Source: Phellopilus nigrolimitatus
Taxonomy: Eukaryota; Basidiomycota; Agaricomycetes; Hymenochaetales; Hymenochaetaceae
Assembly: GCA_021029095.1 (NCBI GenBank)
Contig: JAJOHG010000065.1
Location: 62,001-126,000, forward strand
Direction of reading: 5' to 3'
Length of the DNA: 64,000 nucleotides
Below the pieces are notes generated by a model. It ran no database searches. It had not been told where the DNA came from and saw only the letters and a program-made list of their open reading frames with translations. Numbering within the stretch: the stretch's first letter is position 1; every line of letters starts with the position of its first letter. Shown here in pieces: positions 21,543 through 37,697 of this stretch. The position numbers and the translations under genes are program-made.

Positions 21543-22439
21543 CCAGCTGGCAGATTCTATTCGGCAGCCCTTCAATCACTTTTGCTACAACATTACCCGC
21601 GCACCGTCCGCATGCACCATTGGCTGGACGGCCTTACACTTGTGCTGAAGAACCAGTCAATTGTAATAGACTAGCTCGTGGGGCTACCGCAAGTTCAATT
21701 TGACCCGCACTTCTTCCACACATTCACCTCTTCGCGCGCTGCGGGATTGTGGATCATGACGCGCGATGGCAGTACGCTTAGCGTATTCAGACAAAACTGT
21801 AATGGCTTATCTAGCAGACCATTAAGAGTTGACCGGTGGGAATAAATTATGGTCTTTTTTTATTCCCTGCAACGACGCCGCCTTGCCCATTCTGGTTTTA
21901 TCAGACTCCTTTTGTTGCGGAAGAATACTGGCTGAGTACAGCATATGAACATTATTGTCGGTATTGACTTTCGGGTGCATCCAATGCGGAATTGCGCATG
22001 GCTAAGTGTATGTCGACCTGCCACAGGACAGGCTTATCAAATCTAGAGCGGCTTTAAGACGATCTTGACAACGTCCGCAGTCAGCTCCTGACTGCGCATC
22101 TGTTCCACGAGCAGAACACAAACGGGAGTCTCTGGTCAAAAACAGACAGTAGCAGATCTTCATTCCATGGATCCATTCTATTGGTGAAAACAAAACAACA
22201 GCCCCCGTTGTCGATTACAATACGCATGCCAGGAACCGTATGGCTTCGAAGGGGGTGGGGGTTCCGAATATGCGCGGAAGTTGTATATGTTGAACATAAC
22301 CGAACATTACCGATTCCGGTGGCATGGTACCTTTTAGCCTGCAAGAGGGTCGTATTCCGCAGCAGCGCTAGCACTCAAGTCAGGTACATACATACACACA
22401 CCAGAGGATCGACATTCGATTGTCCGTCACTCGTCGCCG
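21543..22439. other. Intergenic region between convergent genes
   Basis: This stretch lies between the 3' ends of the hemerythrin-like gene and SDHAF4. I see only short ORFs without family signatures. Confidence 0.4.
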
Positions 22440-22793
22440 CTAGAAATCCGAGGCCCGCCCGCCAAAGCTCCAGTCGCCGTGTCGCACGGGCTCGCGTTTG
22501 GGTCCGTCAACCTCGCCCGTGATGGGGTTCGTGTCACCCTCGAACTCGGGCGTCGGGGTCCTACGCGCATCCGGGTGTAGCTCGTCGCCTTTCAAGACGC
22601 GTGTAGATTCTTCTGTGATCGTGCTCGACGCGGCCGCTGGGGTTGCGGCGGCACGCACGAGCTCTTCGAATTCACGCTGCTCCTTGGGTGGAAGCGGCGG
22701 CGGCGCAGGACGGTTCAAGGAAACATGACGAATGCGCTGTAGTGACGAGTGCGAAATACGGTTCAGCGGAAAAGTTCTGGCGGCCGACAGCAT
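22440..22793 (-). CDS. SDHAF4: Succinate dehydrogenase assembly factor 4 (DUF1674)
   Basis: This single-exon gene encodes 117 aa from the ATG giving MLSAARTFPLNRISHSSLQR, an Arg/Ser-rich mitochondrial presequence. An upstream in-frame start at 22892 would add 33 residues. The C-terminal signature NPITGEVDGPKREPVRHGDW followed by SFGGRASDF is the conserved SDHAF4 motif ([26 protein letters not shown]). The factor binds flavinylated SDH1 in the matrix, protects it from auto-oxidation and promotes its joining with SDH2. Its closeness to SDH4 is notable. Confidence 0.9.
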   Translation of the reverse strand: MLSAARTFPLNRISHSSLQRIRHVSLNRPAPPPLPPKEQREFEELVRAAATPAAASSTITEESTRVLKGDELHPDARRTPTPEFEGDTNPITGEVDGPKREPVRHGDWSFGGRASDF

Positions 22794-23312
22794 CGTAGTG
22801 GTCAATGGCGAAAAGCTGATGTGACGGTGTGACGACGAGAGCGTATTTTTAGGTATTGTGGGACTTATTGTAGGTTTACTGCTTAGAAACACATCTTACA
22901 CCGTCTCTATGTCGTCTCTTTCCTGTACATGTATCTATCTCCATTGATCTGATGCTTTGCAATCTTCTGGCTTGGCGTCTGCCAGGCATGAAAAACCTGA
23001 AGAAAAATGTCCTAAAAAATAAGCTGTGTGCTGCTGCGGTGCCGGCATCGGCCATGGCTATTTATTAAACGGGTGCGCCGCTTGGCGGTGCCGGCTCGGA
23101 AGCAGCGTTGAGATCGGGCGGACGTCCTTTTATCTAGGAATCGCTGAGAATGGAAATATCCTGCTTCGTCGTCCGCAGCACATGAAAACTCAATTTATAG
23201 GCGACCTAGAGTCTGGCTTGGTCACTTTTGTTTCCCCTCCTTTTCATATCCCGCGTCCCTCGGCACTCTACTCGCTGTTGTAGTACTTTACACTCTCCTT
23301 GGTTTCCCTTCT
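22794..23312. other. Divergent promoter region between SDHAF4 and a Zn2Cys6 regulator
   Basis: About 520 bp separate the two divergent starts. A pyrimidine-rich stretch precedes the regulator start at 23313. No other feature is supported. Confidence 0.4.
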
Positions 23313-26300
23313 ATGTCGAGCCCGGTCCTTGCCATCAAACTCGACGAATTTAAGCCAGAGCAGTCTCCAGGGCCCTCATCTCCCGTGTCTGCAACCCAGG
23401 CTAGAAAACCCGATCGTGCATGTGACTTTTGTCGGAAGCGAAAGACACGCTGTGACGGCGCGCCAAACTCGAAGTGCACCAATTGCAAGCGCAATCAGTG
23501 CCCATGCACCTACCAGTGAGTCTAATTGCCGAGATCTGCGCCAAACACAGATACCCCGACTTGTGCATGGACTCACGTGTTCCCAACTAGAGAGGGCTCT
23601 CGACCGCGAGGACCACCCAAGGCGTAAGTGAAATTTCTGCTATAATGGTTGTTAGGCTCTCTTTCTAAATATAAATACATATCAGATACGTAACTGCTCT
23701 AGAGGACAGAATAGAGCGGTTTGAGCGACTCTTTAAAAGAGTGTGTAAAACTTGTTCAGAAGCAACTATGTTCGCTCATCATGAGTGTCATCTTCTACAG
23801 CTCCGTCCAGAGGCCAACTTTATAGACGTGCTTGGTCCACCGATACCTCGAGGAGCATGGAAGAGTAATCAAGACAGTGCTCCCGATCTATCTACTTTCG
23901 CATTCAAGAGTACAGAAGATGCCTTGAGCTCCCGTAGGTCCTCCATAAGCCAAACAACGAGCTTGCCGTCAGGCTCGTCGTTTATCGGGGGATCAAGCGG
24001 CTCACGAGACCGTCAGAGCCGGTCCTCCGCCGAGGATGATGATTCCTGCTCCTCGGAAAGGGAGTTCGACTTCGCGGACTTTCCAGGACGGCGCTTGCCC
24101 GTTCGCGGAGCGTCGCACCCTCCTGGGTCTCCCGGGGAAGATTTCCTCATGCAAGAGTACCTTAACGTAAATGTTGAGAAGAGCTTCCGCTTCCACGGTA
24201 AATCCTCCCCTTTCCCGCTTGTCCAGGCGACACGACGCTTTATGCGCTCCTCGAAGGGGAAAGAGGATGGCTTCCACGACATGAGCACAGGCAGCGGAGT
24301 CTCCTGGTCCGACGCTGGCCGGGTTGGAATAGGCAATATTCCAAAACGGCGACGAGACATGTTCTGGACGCTGTCACCGGTAGACTATTCTCTGCTCAGT
24401 TTCCGTGCCTTTTTTGTTGCTGATTTCACAACGTTTTTTAAACAGTGGGAAGAAGCCTGGGAGCACAAGCGCTCGCTGCTTACCTTCTCTTCCTCTCATC
24501 CTCCTTTTTCACATGAGCAGCCTGAATTCAACCCTGTGCACGACTTTCCGCCCTCTGACCTCACCCTCCCGCTTCTCTCGCTTTATTTTCACCATACGAA
24601 CGCGATATTTCCGCTGCTACATGCACCGACGTTCTATGCGCAATTTCGCGATGGGCTGCATCTGCGTGACATGCAATTTGCGGGTGTTGTGTGGGCGCTG
24701 CTCGCGATCGGCGCGCGCTGGAGTCAGGACCGCCGTGTCCTCTGGGATGGATGGGGTGCTGAGGCTCGCAAAGAACCGCCAGAGTGTGAGACGTCAGATG
24801 AAAAGGACGTTGAATGGGCCAGCGCGGGATGGCGGTTCTTCTTACGGAGTTTGGGTGCGTGCGTCCCTTCGTTTAAACACCTCCGCACGATCTGATCAGC
24901 CCTTCTCTGCAAAGACGGATCTTCTTTTCCTGTGACTTCGCTGAACGCGCCCTCGTTGTTCGAGCTGCAATTTTGCTGTGTACGATATATTTGTTACTTT
25001 TCATTTACTCGCTTCTGACAGTGTCACTTTTCTCTCTGTAGCTCGGGGCTATGTTTCTTCGTGGTTCGTCGGTCCATACTGCGGGATGGGTTGTCAACGG
25101 CACCGGGCTGCGTAAGGCTATGGATGTTGGTGCACATCGCAATAAAGTGTATAGCCCTAATCCAAGCGTTGAGAACGAGCTCTGGAAGAGAGCGTTCTGG
25201 TTGGTCCTTATAAAATATTAAATAAGTTTGCACAGATACATTTTCTTATTCACAGGATGCTTGTATTGTTTGACCGGATAGGGAGCGCGGGTCTTGGCCG
25301 ACCGTGCTGTGTCCGAGAGGAAGAGTAAGCCCTCCCATTCCCGCACTGTTTATTATTCACAACAAAATCAACTTGCAGCTTTGATCTCGATTTTCCACTA
25401 GAAGTGGACGATGAATACTGGATACCGACAGACCCCACCCAGCCAGCATTCAAACAACCAGCTGGGAAGCCATCCTTTGTCTCGTGCCTCGTCTGCGTGT
25501 TGAAGCTGACACAAATAATGGCGCATGCGTTAAGAACCATTGTAGGTTCCCATGCTTGTCTCATATCCACATGTTACTCACTTAGTTACAGTACTGCATC
25601 GATAAATCTAAGGTTCTTCTGGGGCTCGTCAGTGACGACTGGCAAGCGCAGATTGTCAGCCAATTAAATACAGCTCTAGATGAATGGGTCGAGACCGTCC
25701 CAGAGCATCGTGAGTACGTCACCAATTCTACTTTCCATTCTCCCGCCTGACGGGACGCAGTGCGATGGTCTCCGAGCATCAAGGACGATTTGTTTGCTAA
25801 TCAGTCCGCGACGATCTACGCCACGTACTACCTTACGCTCATCCTCATATATCGGCCGTTCAGCCACGCGTCCGCCTTTCTCCCGCAGAAGGACGCGCCT
25901 GCGCGACCTGCGGCACCCAGTACGTTCCCCTTCCCTGCGGACTCGATCTGCACGAACGCAGCACACTCCGCGATCCGTATCATCGACATACAGGCGCGCC
26001 GCGGATTCTCGAACATCCCGAACATGGTCAGCGTTGCGCAGTTGTGCGCAGTCACTCAGCTCATGAGTCTGCACTCGGAAAAAGCCGTGCGTAGTGACGA
26101 GGCAGTGACATCTGAAGCGCAAGCCGCGAGGGTCCGCGAGCGCGAGCGCATCACTCAGGACATTGCGAAGTGCATTCAGTGTCTTGAGCTTGTGGAGTCG
26201 CGTTGGATCATGGCCAGGAGATTCTTGTAAGCCATTATATATACATTGCATGATTTTCGCATTCAGAATTCTTATCTATCTGTTCAGGTCGAGCTTTCGC

Positions 26301-27030
26301 GCTTCTCTCCCAGATCCCGATTGTGATTTAGATTCCGAAACGGATCCGTATGCTTCGCGTCAGCAGATGGATTACGAACCCTTCCCGGAACCGCCGTCGG
26401 CTCAAGAGGCCTTAACTGACCGCGCGAACTGGCGCTGGTTTCAAGTAAACCCGTCATTCGCGCAACAGCGCATCAGCAAGCGCCAGCAGGGGGACACCAT
26501 CAGGCATCATATCCCGCAAGTCGTCCTGAGCTCTCATCTGGCCCCACAGCCACAGCCAATCGCTCTAAATACGCCGGCGGTGCATGCCAGTCCTTACGTG
26601 GGCCACAATGATATCGTGCGGCGTCTCTCGGTCACGAGTAGACCGGGGAATATGCTGCCACCCGTCGTGCCCGACCAGCCGATCTCGTCGACTAGCCGCG
26701 CGGTGCGTGCGTCGGCGTCCGGCCAGTTCCTCTCCGTCGCAACTCCGCAGAGCGCTGCCCGCGATGACTTCGGCGTCGGAGGCAGGAGAGGTTCCGCTCC
26801 AGCAATGAGCGTACCCCAGCACCCATACGCGACCCTGCATCAAACGCCGCCACAGGCATACAACAGCAGGTAGGCCGATCATTTGACAATGTGCAACAGC
26901 GAAAGCCCGCGGACTAATAGTATTTCCGGGTTTCGTCTTGTGCAGAGTAGCCGACGAGGCCGCGCACCAATCTGCAGGCAAGCTCCGGAACACCGATTAT
27001 TCAAGCGATGGGTATCACTCGATGACCTGA
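23313..27030 (+). CDS. Zn2Cys6 fungal-specific transcription factor
   Basis: The N-terminal zinc cluster is CDFCRKRKTRCDGAPNSKC then TNCKRNQCPC, with all six Cys. It is followed across short introns by the linker EGSRPRGPPKA and the coiled-coil start YVTALEDRIERFERLFKRLR. The first exons are 23313-23515, 23591-23623, 23686-23740 and 23801-24854. The middle holds the fungal_trans regulatory domain (LPLLSLYFHHTNAIFPLLHA, GLRKAMDVGAHR, ANQSATIYATYYLTLILIYR). The tail is Gln/Pro/Ser-rich. A stop follows at 26871-26873 unless the GTAGGC donor is spliced to 26946; that join stays in frame and ends SSDGYHSMT at 27030, which I prefer. Such proteins bind CGG-containing sites. The regulated pathway cannot be told from sequence. 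Confidence 0.9.
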
Positions 27031-28086
27031 GTTGCCACCATTCAGTGCCGAAAGATCAGTGTTCTGTGATGCCTATGGTACGCCTGACTCGTGCACGCGA
27101 GACGGTTTAGTGGTCTTGAGGCTTCTCATCATGCGAACTAGCGAAGGCGTCGGGTGATTGACGGTCTGTTGCATACGGGCCGTACAGTTCGATCGCTGTC
27201 TATCAGACGTTAGTTGGGCCATACAATGAGGCGATCAAACGAGCAATCACTCGAAATCCGTAATTGCTTATTTCGAATGTTCCAACCGATTTAGCGAGCG
27301 AGAACCCTGGTTCAATATTTTTTATTACATTCAATGTACCCCTACAGGGCAGCGTCAGCACAACATTGTAACAAAATGTGCATGTACAGGTAGTCAAAAA
27401 GTGTTCTGACCCCCCCAAAAGGAAGGCAGTTCCCATCCGCGTCGCTCACGCAGAAAAGTCAGAAAATGATTTGTAACTGCGCAGACCTTTGTCTTAGATA
27501 CATACGATAGAATACAATATGTACATGTACTAAATACTGTTTTTGAACGCGCTGAGTTGGCAGCGTGGCACAGTTAGTGGAGTGATGGCGCGACGAAGCC
27601 GTGTCGTGCGCTACGCAGGTAGGAACCGCCCTTTTTCGTGGAGATAGGGGGAGGAGAACATTTTTCTGACCCACTGCGCAATGAAACAGGATGGTTGGAC
27701 ATGCGACGCGTGAAGTTGACTGAAACGTTTCAGCCGGTACGGGGAAAGGAGACAGAAGGAAACATAGTTATGTAAGCCGGCGGAGGCGGTGAGAGGAAGG
27801 GTTTCCTTTTCTGGAGTAATTTGGGACTGTTTTTGTGATGGAAAACAAGCTAACCGCCGGAGTTCGCTTAGCTCTCTATATCTTTCTCCTCTTCCTCCTC
27901 CTCCGTTGTCGTCGTCCTCGTCTTCTTCGTCGTCGCCAACAGCGCGCAACGCTCACTCACTGTCATACCTGACAGCCCTGAACGTCCGGCATCCTCCTGT
28001 TAATCCCGAGTCAATCCTATCGCCGCTCTTTCCCACCGTGTCCTCCTTTTCTTCACTATTCTACCAACCACTCTTCTTCTGTAAAA
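27031..28086. promoter_or_regulatory. Intergenic region and CT-rich promoter of the G-alpha gene
   Basis: No gene is supported. The last 250 bp before the G-alpha start are strongly pyrimidine-rich on the plus strand (runs of CTTCTTCC and TCGTCGTC around 27880-28080). This is typical of fungal core promoters and 5' leaders of well-expressed genes. Confidence 0.45.
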
Positions 28087-29685
28087 ATGGGTTGCGCTCA
28101 GTCCACCGCGATCGATGAGGAGGCCAAGGCCCGTGCGTAACTTCTCTTCTTTGCCCTTTGCCTGTGAGAGAAGCGTGCTAATGCCACTCTACTTTCTATC
28201 AGGCAATGACGAGATCGAGAACCAGCTGAAGCGCGACAAAATGCTGGCCAAGAATGAAATTAAGATGTTGTTGCTCGGCGCTGGAGAGTCGGGCAAGGTG
28301 CGCCTTTGCTTTTATTCTGTTTCCTGTCTTGTAATCTTACTCTTTGCAAATGATAACAGTCGACAGTGCTGAAGCAGATGAAGCTCATCCACCATGGCGG
28401 ATACAACGAATCGGAGCGGGATTCGTACAAGGAAATTATTTTCTCCAACACGATTCAGTCCATGCGGTGAGTAGGCATTCTTCACACGCAGCCTCGGTAG
28501 CCGAGATGCATTATCGAGGTCAGCTGTTACTGCCCCTTAAGCATCTAAGACAAAGGGCATTCCTTCTTTGGCTTTTCTTCTATAAGCGCGTTTTTCTTCA
28601 ACTCGATATTAACTATCTAACTGTGTAGTGCTATCCTCGAGGCATTACCCCAACTCGACCTTCAACTTGCTCCCCAGAATGATGCGCGTCGCAGTATCGT
28701 CCTCTCCCTCCCTGGCCAAATTGAGACTAGTGCGTTACCACGCGACGTCGCCGATGCTATCCGAGGTCTCTGGAGAGACGCGGGCGTGAAGGAGGCCGTA
28801 CGGAGAAGCCGAGAATTCCAGCTCAATGACTCGGCTGTCTAGTGAGTGTATTTGACCGCCTTGCGGGCGCCGGATCTTAATGCATCTACGCTCGCCAGCT
28901 ACTTCAACCAGATCGATCGCATGTCAGACTCGCAATATTTGCCGACTGATCAGGACATCTTGCGCTCGCGTGTCAAGACGACTGGTATCACCGAGACGAT
29001 GTTCCGGGTGGGGGAGCTGACATACAGGCTGTTCGACGTTGGTGGTCAGCGGAGTGAACGCAAAAAGTGGATCCATTGCTTCGAGAACGTCACCGCCCTC
29101 GTCTTCCTGGTTTCCTTGAGCGAATACGACCAAATGCTGTACGAAGATGAGAGCGTGGTACGTGTCTCGCGTGACATAATTTGAAATCGCTGTGCATGTT
29201 CTAACCTTCTCTGTCCAGAACCGTATGCAAGAAGCGCTCACTCTATTTGACTCCATTTGCAATTCGCGCTGGTTCGTCAAGACGTCGATTGTGAGCATAT
29301 ATCGCATCATGATCGATATTGTCGAAGGATACCGTATCTCAACGTATAAATGCAGATTCTGTTTTTGAACAAGATCGATCTGTTCTCAGAGAAGTTGCCA
29401 CATTCCCCTCTCGGCGACTATTTCCCTGATTACGCGGGTGGCGACGACTACGACTCTGCTTGCGAATATCTCCTGCATCGTTTCGTGTCCCTGAATCAGA
29501 ATGCTGCGACGAAGCAGATCTATGCTCACTACACCTGTGCAACGGATACCCAACAAATCAAGTGTAAGTGCTATCTCTAGACGGTTGATGCGACCTCATT
29601 TTTCTTACTTTAACCTATAGTCGTCTTGAGCGCTATCCAGGATATCCTTCTCCAACTCCATTTACGAGAATGTGGCCTTCTATAA
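28087..29685 (+). CDS. Heterotrimeric G-protein alpha subunit (canonical, group I-like)
   Basis: Eight exons (28087-28132, 28203-28297, 28360-28466, 28629-28841, 28899-29157, 29219-29290, 29356-29563, 29621-29685) give 354 aa, the standard G-alpha length. MGCAQST is an N-myristoylation and palmitoylation signal. All GTP-binding motifs are intact: P-loop [11 protein letters not shown], switch [10 protein letters not shown], switch [14 protein letters not shown] with catalytic Gln, FLNKIDLF, and [12 protein letters not shown]. The C-terminus HLRECGLL contains the Cys of Gi-like subunits that contacts receptors. It relays signals from pheromone or nutrient receptors at the plasma membrane to cAMP and MAPK pathways. 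A second, aberrant G-alpha lies at 46143-49740. Confidence 0.96.
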
Positions 29686-30645
29686 ATCCTCGCTCGGACC
29701 TGCCTATACATTACGCGGCTACAGGTTTTTGTCTCTGAGTATTGCATGTCCGGTGCTTGTCCGTCCTTGGGATTTTCTCGAGTGTAGGGGACGCGTGCCC
29801 GCCAGCTGTTGAGAATGGAACGATCTATCATCTTTTTTGTATTATGTCTCGTGCGGTGGAACCTTTCTCTGTGATTATGTTTCTTTAACTCATTCCCCTC
29901 CACATTTTTTTTACATTTTCGCCTTGCATTTCGTCGGTTTTTTTCCCTTTTTTTCTCGGCTCGGCGTTTGTCACATAACTCCTATAATTTGATTCTCTTA
30001 ATTGCACATGTGCTCGCAGCTCGCTTCGAGGAGAGGCCGACCGGACGACACCAGCGTGCACACATTTCGTTCTCTGACTTTTCTATTCCCATATTTATTC
30101 CTTTTACTCTTCTGCTAGAGTGGGCCGTAGCAATAGTAGGCTATCGTCGGAAGTCTACACGTTCGCGCTTTGTAATTCGCAAGATACATTGCATATTCAC
30201 TAAGTATCACACGTAGGACTACCTATTTAAAATTCGTCATCTTCATGTGTCCTGTCCTGTCAGACCAGATTTACAGATACGTTTGGCAGTGAAACAATTT
30301 GCAACGTATGCCCCGACCGGCTAGCAAATTTCAATCAAATGGCAACCTGCTTTATGACACTGGTCTTTAATTATTGTAGGCTGATTCCCCTTTTCGACGC
30401 TACCTCCGAAAGCATGCGCGTTTCAGGTATTTCGGTTTGCGCTTCTGCCATTTAATTATAAGACTCGGAAGTGCCGACGCCGGTGGCGCTGATTGCGATG
30501 CCAATACATTCGTGACTGCAGTGGACGGAAGGGCCGGAAAGGAAGTAAAACCAAGATCGAATTTCACCATTAACTTATAGCACAACACAGATATTAAAAA
30601 ATCTAATGAAACACATTTGGTACTTGATATCTTCTATAGTCACCT
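29686..30645. other. Intergenic region between convergent genes
   Basis: These are the 3' flanks of the G-alpha gene and alanyl-tRNA synthetase. T-rich runs after 29900 fit 3' UTR and polyadenylation regions. No further gene is recognised. Confidence 0.4.
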
Positions 30646-34341
<3,696 letters not shown>

Positions 34342-36073
34342 CAACGTTCATCAGTGACTCACCTTCATACTGCTTCCGCGTGGCATTATTTTCAGCTTTC
34401 GCTTATTTTTCCCGATTTCTTACCAGCGCATAAGTCCCTTTATAAAATCTAAAACAAGACAGAAACCGATATTTCTTATTCAAGACCATGATAAACAGAA
34501 AATAATAGGTTGAATTTGATTGAATAACTGTCAGCGTGGATTTGCCATCTAAGGCTGCAAGTGACAGTAAATTTCTGACTTATTTTTTCTGTGAGTATCT
34601 ATTTTTATTCAGGACTTCCGATTTGAGGCACGACAAACATCACTTTTGACAGAGTCGAATCGGCATGAATTCAAATATCGCAAGTTCTCATCAGTATGTG
34701 CAATGGCAGTGTGCGCATCGCGGCGGACAAATGTCGGTATGTGTTCAAAAGATGTGGACGATCGATAAACTGTTGTAACTGACTCCCGCTGCGCGATTAT
34801 ATTCCCTCTCTTTGATTGGTCCACCCTTTTTTGAGGAAGCGATACAGTATATGTTCAGCGCCAATCCAACACACTTTCTCAATCTGTGTTGCGCCCTTCA
34901 TGAAGCGTCGATCAGATCGGATCATGGCGGTGCTTCAGGCAAGCTCGCAAGGCACCGCGAACGCCCTCCCACCAAATGTCATCTCTGCGTCGACCGCTTC
35001 AGAATGAGACCTGGCGCTGGCAGATCTACACCGTCTTGTGATGACCTGGATTTCGGTACGACTGTGTGCTTGGGAACCCACTGGGACCTGTGGCTGAGGG
35101 CCGAGACACGTCGGGAACTCTGTGCGCGCACTCTGAAACCTGGTTCCCTCAAACTGCCTTTTCGACAGCCGACAGCACGTGCGATGCGCGCACTGCTATA
35201 TTTTTCTCACTCCGGCGATATGTTATTTTTGAACCTGTGGATGTGTGCCGGCTGTCCTGGGCGGCTTCTAGCTGTGTCGACCGAAGCCTGCAATGACAGC
35301 ATCCACCGCACAACGCTAATAGTTTATTGCCAGTTCCTGGCTTCTTTACGCTCTGGTAAGCTTAGCTGGCGATCAGCGTAGGCACGGATGGTCTAGCGGA
35401 GATGATGCGCCGTCTCGTAGAGTATCCCCTTTCGCCCCGTCGAAAGTTGCGATAAGACGTACTCATTACAAGAACACGACGACCGCTAGATTGGGAACGT
35501 AGCTTTACGGCGAGCATTCCGGAGCCGCATCCTTGCATGCTATGTATGTGCACAGAAAATTAATTTTGGCACAGATAATCAATTTCTGTTCCTGGCTCCG
35601 AGCGTCTTTCCATGGTTCTTGAGAATACGTCTCCACTTCAGCATGCATAGAGGCCTTTTTCGGAAACATTTGCAACCACAACAGCCTGTGTCTCACTTGA
35701 TACCATCCTGTCTGCACTCCCGCGGTTGCGGTGTCGGGCTCGCGATCAATCCGCCGTCGTGGTAGCGAACGGCACCGCATCTGAATGCAACCCCGAAATG
35801 GACACCTGAGACGCATCCGCTGCAAGCCTTTGACAACTGTGACCCTTCATGCGCGATGACTGTACCAGAAGAATGGCAGATCAGTTCGCAGACCTGGATT
35901 GCGCCCTGTCGTTTCGGCGGGCCGAGCAACCTAGCGATTTATCCCGCCTGTAAGTGGTCGGGCTGTACCTTCAATTTACACAGGCATTTCTCAAGGCATT
36001 TGTTGGGATCTCACATGCCGTGCGTTGCTCTCGCGTAGCTAGAAGTCGACAGAGTCATTATGTGTCTGCAAAG
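34342..36073. other. Region upstream of peroxidase 1
   Basis: About 1.7 kb separate the alanyl-tRNA synthetase start from the peroxidase TATA box. The part from 34870 onward is shared with the other duplication arm. The ORFs here are short and are also found broken in the other arm, so I treat it as promoter and duplicated non-coding DNA. Confidence 0.4.
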
Positions 36074-36074
36074 C

Positions 36075-36082
36075 TATATAAG
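36075..36082 (+). promoter_or_regulatory. TATA box of manganese peroxidase 1
   Basis: TATATAAG lies 109 bp before the start codon in a context (GACGGTCGGCGCAAGTCTG) shared with peroxidase copy 2. CT-rich leader sequence follows. Confidence 0.65.
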
Positions 36083-36183
36083 ACGGTCGGCGCAAGTCTG
36101 GGTTCTCTATCCCTCCCAGTCTTTTCTATCCATCCTTTCAAGTCTTCTCTTCATCGCCTACAGATAGACAATAATTAATCGCC

Positions 36184-37697
36184 ATGGTCTTCAAGCTCTC
36201 TGTTGCATTCGTCGCTCTCGCCGGAATGGCTGCTGCCGCTTCGCTCCGTGTACGATGCTCTCTTTACTACACCAACCCATTGTTCTAACGTCTTCCTAAT
36301 ATTTTAGAGAGTACCCTGCCCTGGAAGCAGCCATACTTCTCTCAACCCGGCCTGCTGCGCGTTCTACGAGCTTGCCGACGACCTCCAGACGAACGCATTC
36401 GATGGCGGCGTGTGCGGTGAAGAGGGTAAGATCCCGCGCATTTTCGATTATCACTTCGGTCCTTAACGCTAACGGCTCTACAGCTCACGAATCGTTGCGT
36501 CTGACCTTCCACGACGCTATCGGGTTCTCCACGACTGGCAAGCTCAAGTAAGGACCTCTCTCTTTTATAGAAATCACGTTTATCTCATGACTTCTTCAGG
36601 GGAGGTGGAGCTGATGGCTCTATCATACTGTTCAACAACACGGAGCTCCAAGATCGTGAGCTGGCTTTCGTCTGCCTTTCTTTTCGTCTTTCTGAGCATG
36701 TTTTTGTCCAGCCGCAAACGACGGCGTCTCGGACGCGGTGAATCTTCTGGCACCTTTCTTGCAGACGCACAACGTGACTGCTGGAGACCTTATCCAGTTC
36801 GCCGGAGCCGTCGCCGTAAGTAATTCCTAGTGGTTGATTGCTTTCTTTCTTGTGCTCAGAGTTTATTTGTCCTAAGGTCTCGAATTGCCCTGGTGCGCCG
36901 CAGTTGGAATTCCTCGCGGGCCGCCCGAACGCGACGTTCGCGGCCCAGCAAGGCACTGTCCCTCTTCCTCAGGACAGCTCCACGGTAATCCTTGCTCGTA
37001 TGGGAGACGCCGGCCTCTCTCCGCAGGACACGATCAACCTGCTCGCGTCGCACACCGTCGCACGCTCGGACACACTTGTTGTCGGCCACCAGGCCGTCCC
37101 ATTCGACTCAACGCCGTTCACGTTCGATTCGCAGGTGTTCCTCGAGGTGCTGCTCAAGGGCACTGGAGTGCCGTTTGGCGTGAACAACACCTTCGGTGCG
37201 GAGGTCGATTCTCCCCTCCCTGCTGAAGGCGAGATGCGTCTACAGTCCGACTTCGCTCTTTCGCGTGACCCGGAGACGGCCTGCTTCTGGCAAGACATGA
37301 TCAACAACCAGCAACTCATGATGAATGGGTTCAAGACTGTGAGATTTCTCGCATATCGTTTTACCTCTTTCGTCGATATTGAAGCAGGAATTATTTACAG
37401 TCCATGGCGAAGATGGCTATAACTGGTCACAATGCGAACAAGCTCATTGATTGCTCTGAGGCGGTGCCTGTTCCGAAGCCTCCTGTCAAGAAGGCGACGA
37501 CGTACCCTGCAACTCAGAGTTTCAAGGATGTTCAGCAAGTCTGCCACAAGCCGTTCCCTGTTCTTTCTACCGATCGTAAGTAACTGCTCTTTTACTGCCA
37601 AAGTGTTTTCTGATTTCTTGTTTCTGCAGCTGGGGCCGCGACGGTGATTCCGGAGTGCCTCGACGGCGACACCAACATCAACGACTGCCCGTCCTAA
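36184..37697 (+). CDS. Short-type manganese peroxidase, copy 1 (class II secreted heme peroxidase)
   Basis: Eight exons (36184-36249, 36308-36425, 36484-36547, 36600-36655, 36712-36815, 36877-37338, 37401-37575, 37630-37697) give 370 aa. The signal peptide is [20 protein letters not shown]. Distal [10 protein letters not shown] and proximal [11 protein letters not shown] histidines are present. The Mn2+-site acids are visible as two Glu in [14 protein letters not shown] and Asp six residues after the proximal His. The exposed catalytic Trp of lignin and versatile peroxidases, five residues before that His, is Asn (DTINLLASH), so Mn2+ oxidation is the expected activity. There is no long C-terminal tail; the protein ends DTNINDCPS. 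It is secreted and oxidises Mn2+ to Mn3+ during lignin attack. A near-identical copy lies at 51034-52548. Confidence 0.95.

Noticed and set aside
27541..27615. tRNA-like A box (TGGCACAGTTAGTGG)
   Set aside because: No B box or cloverleaf can be formed downstream.
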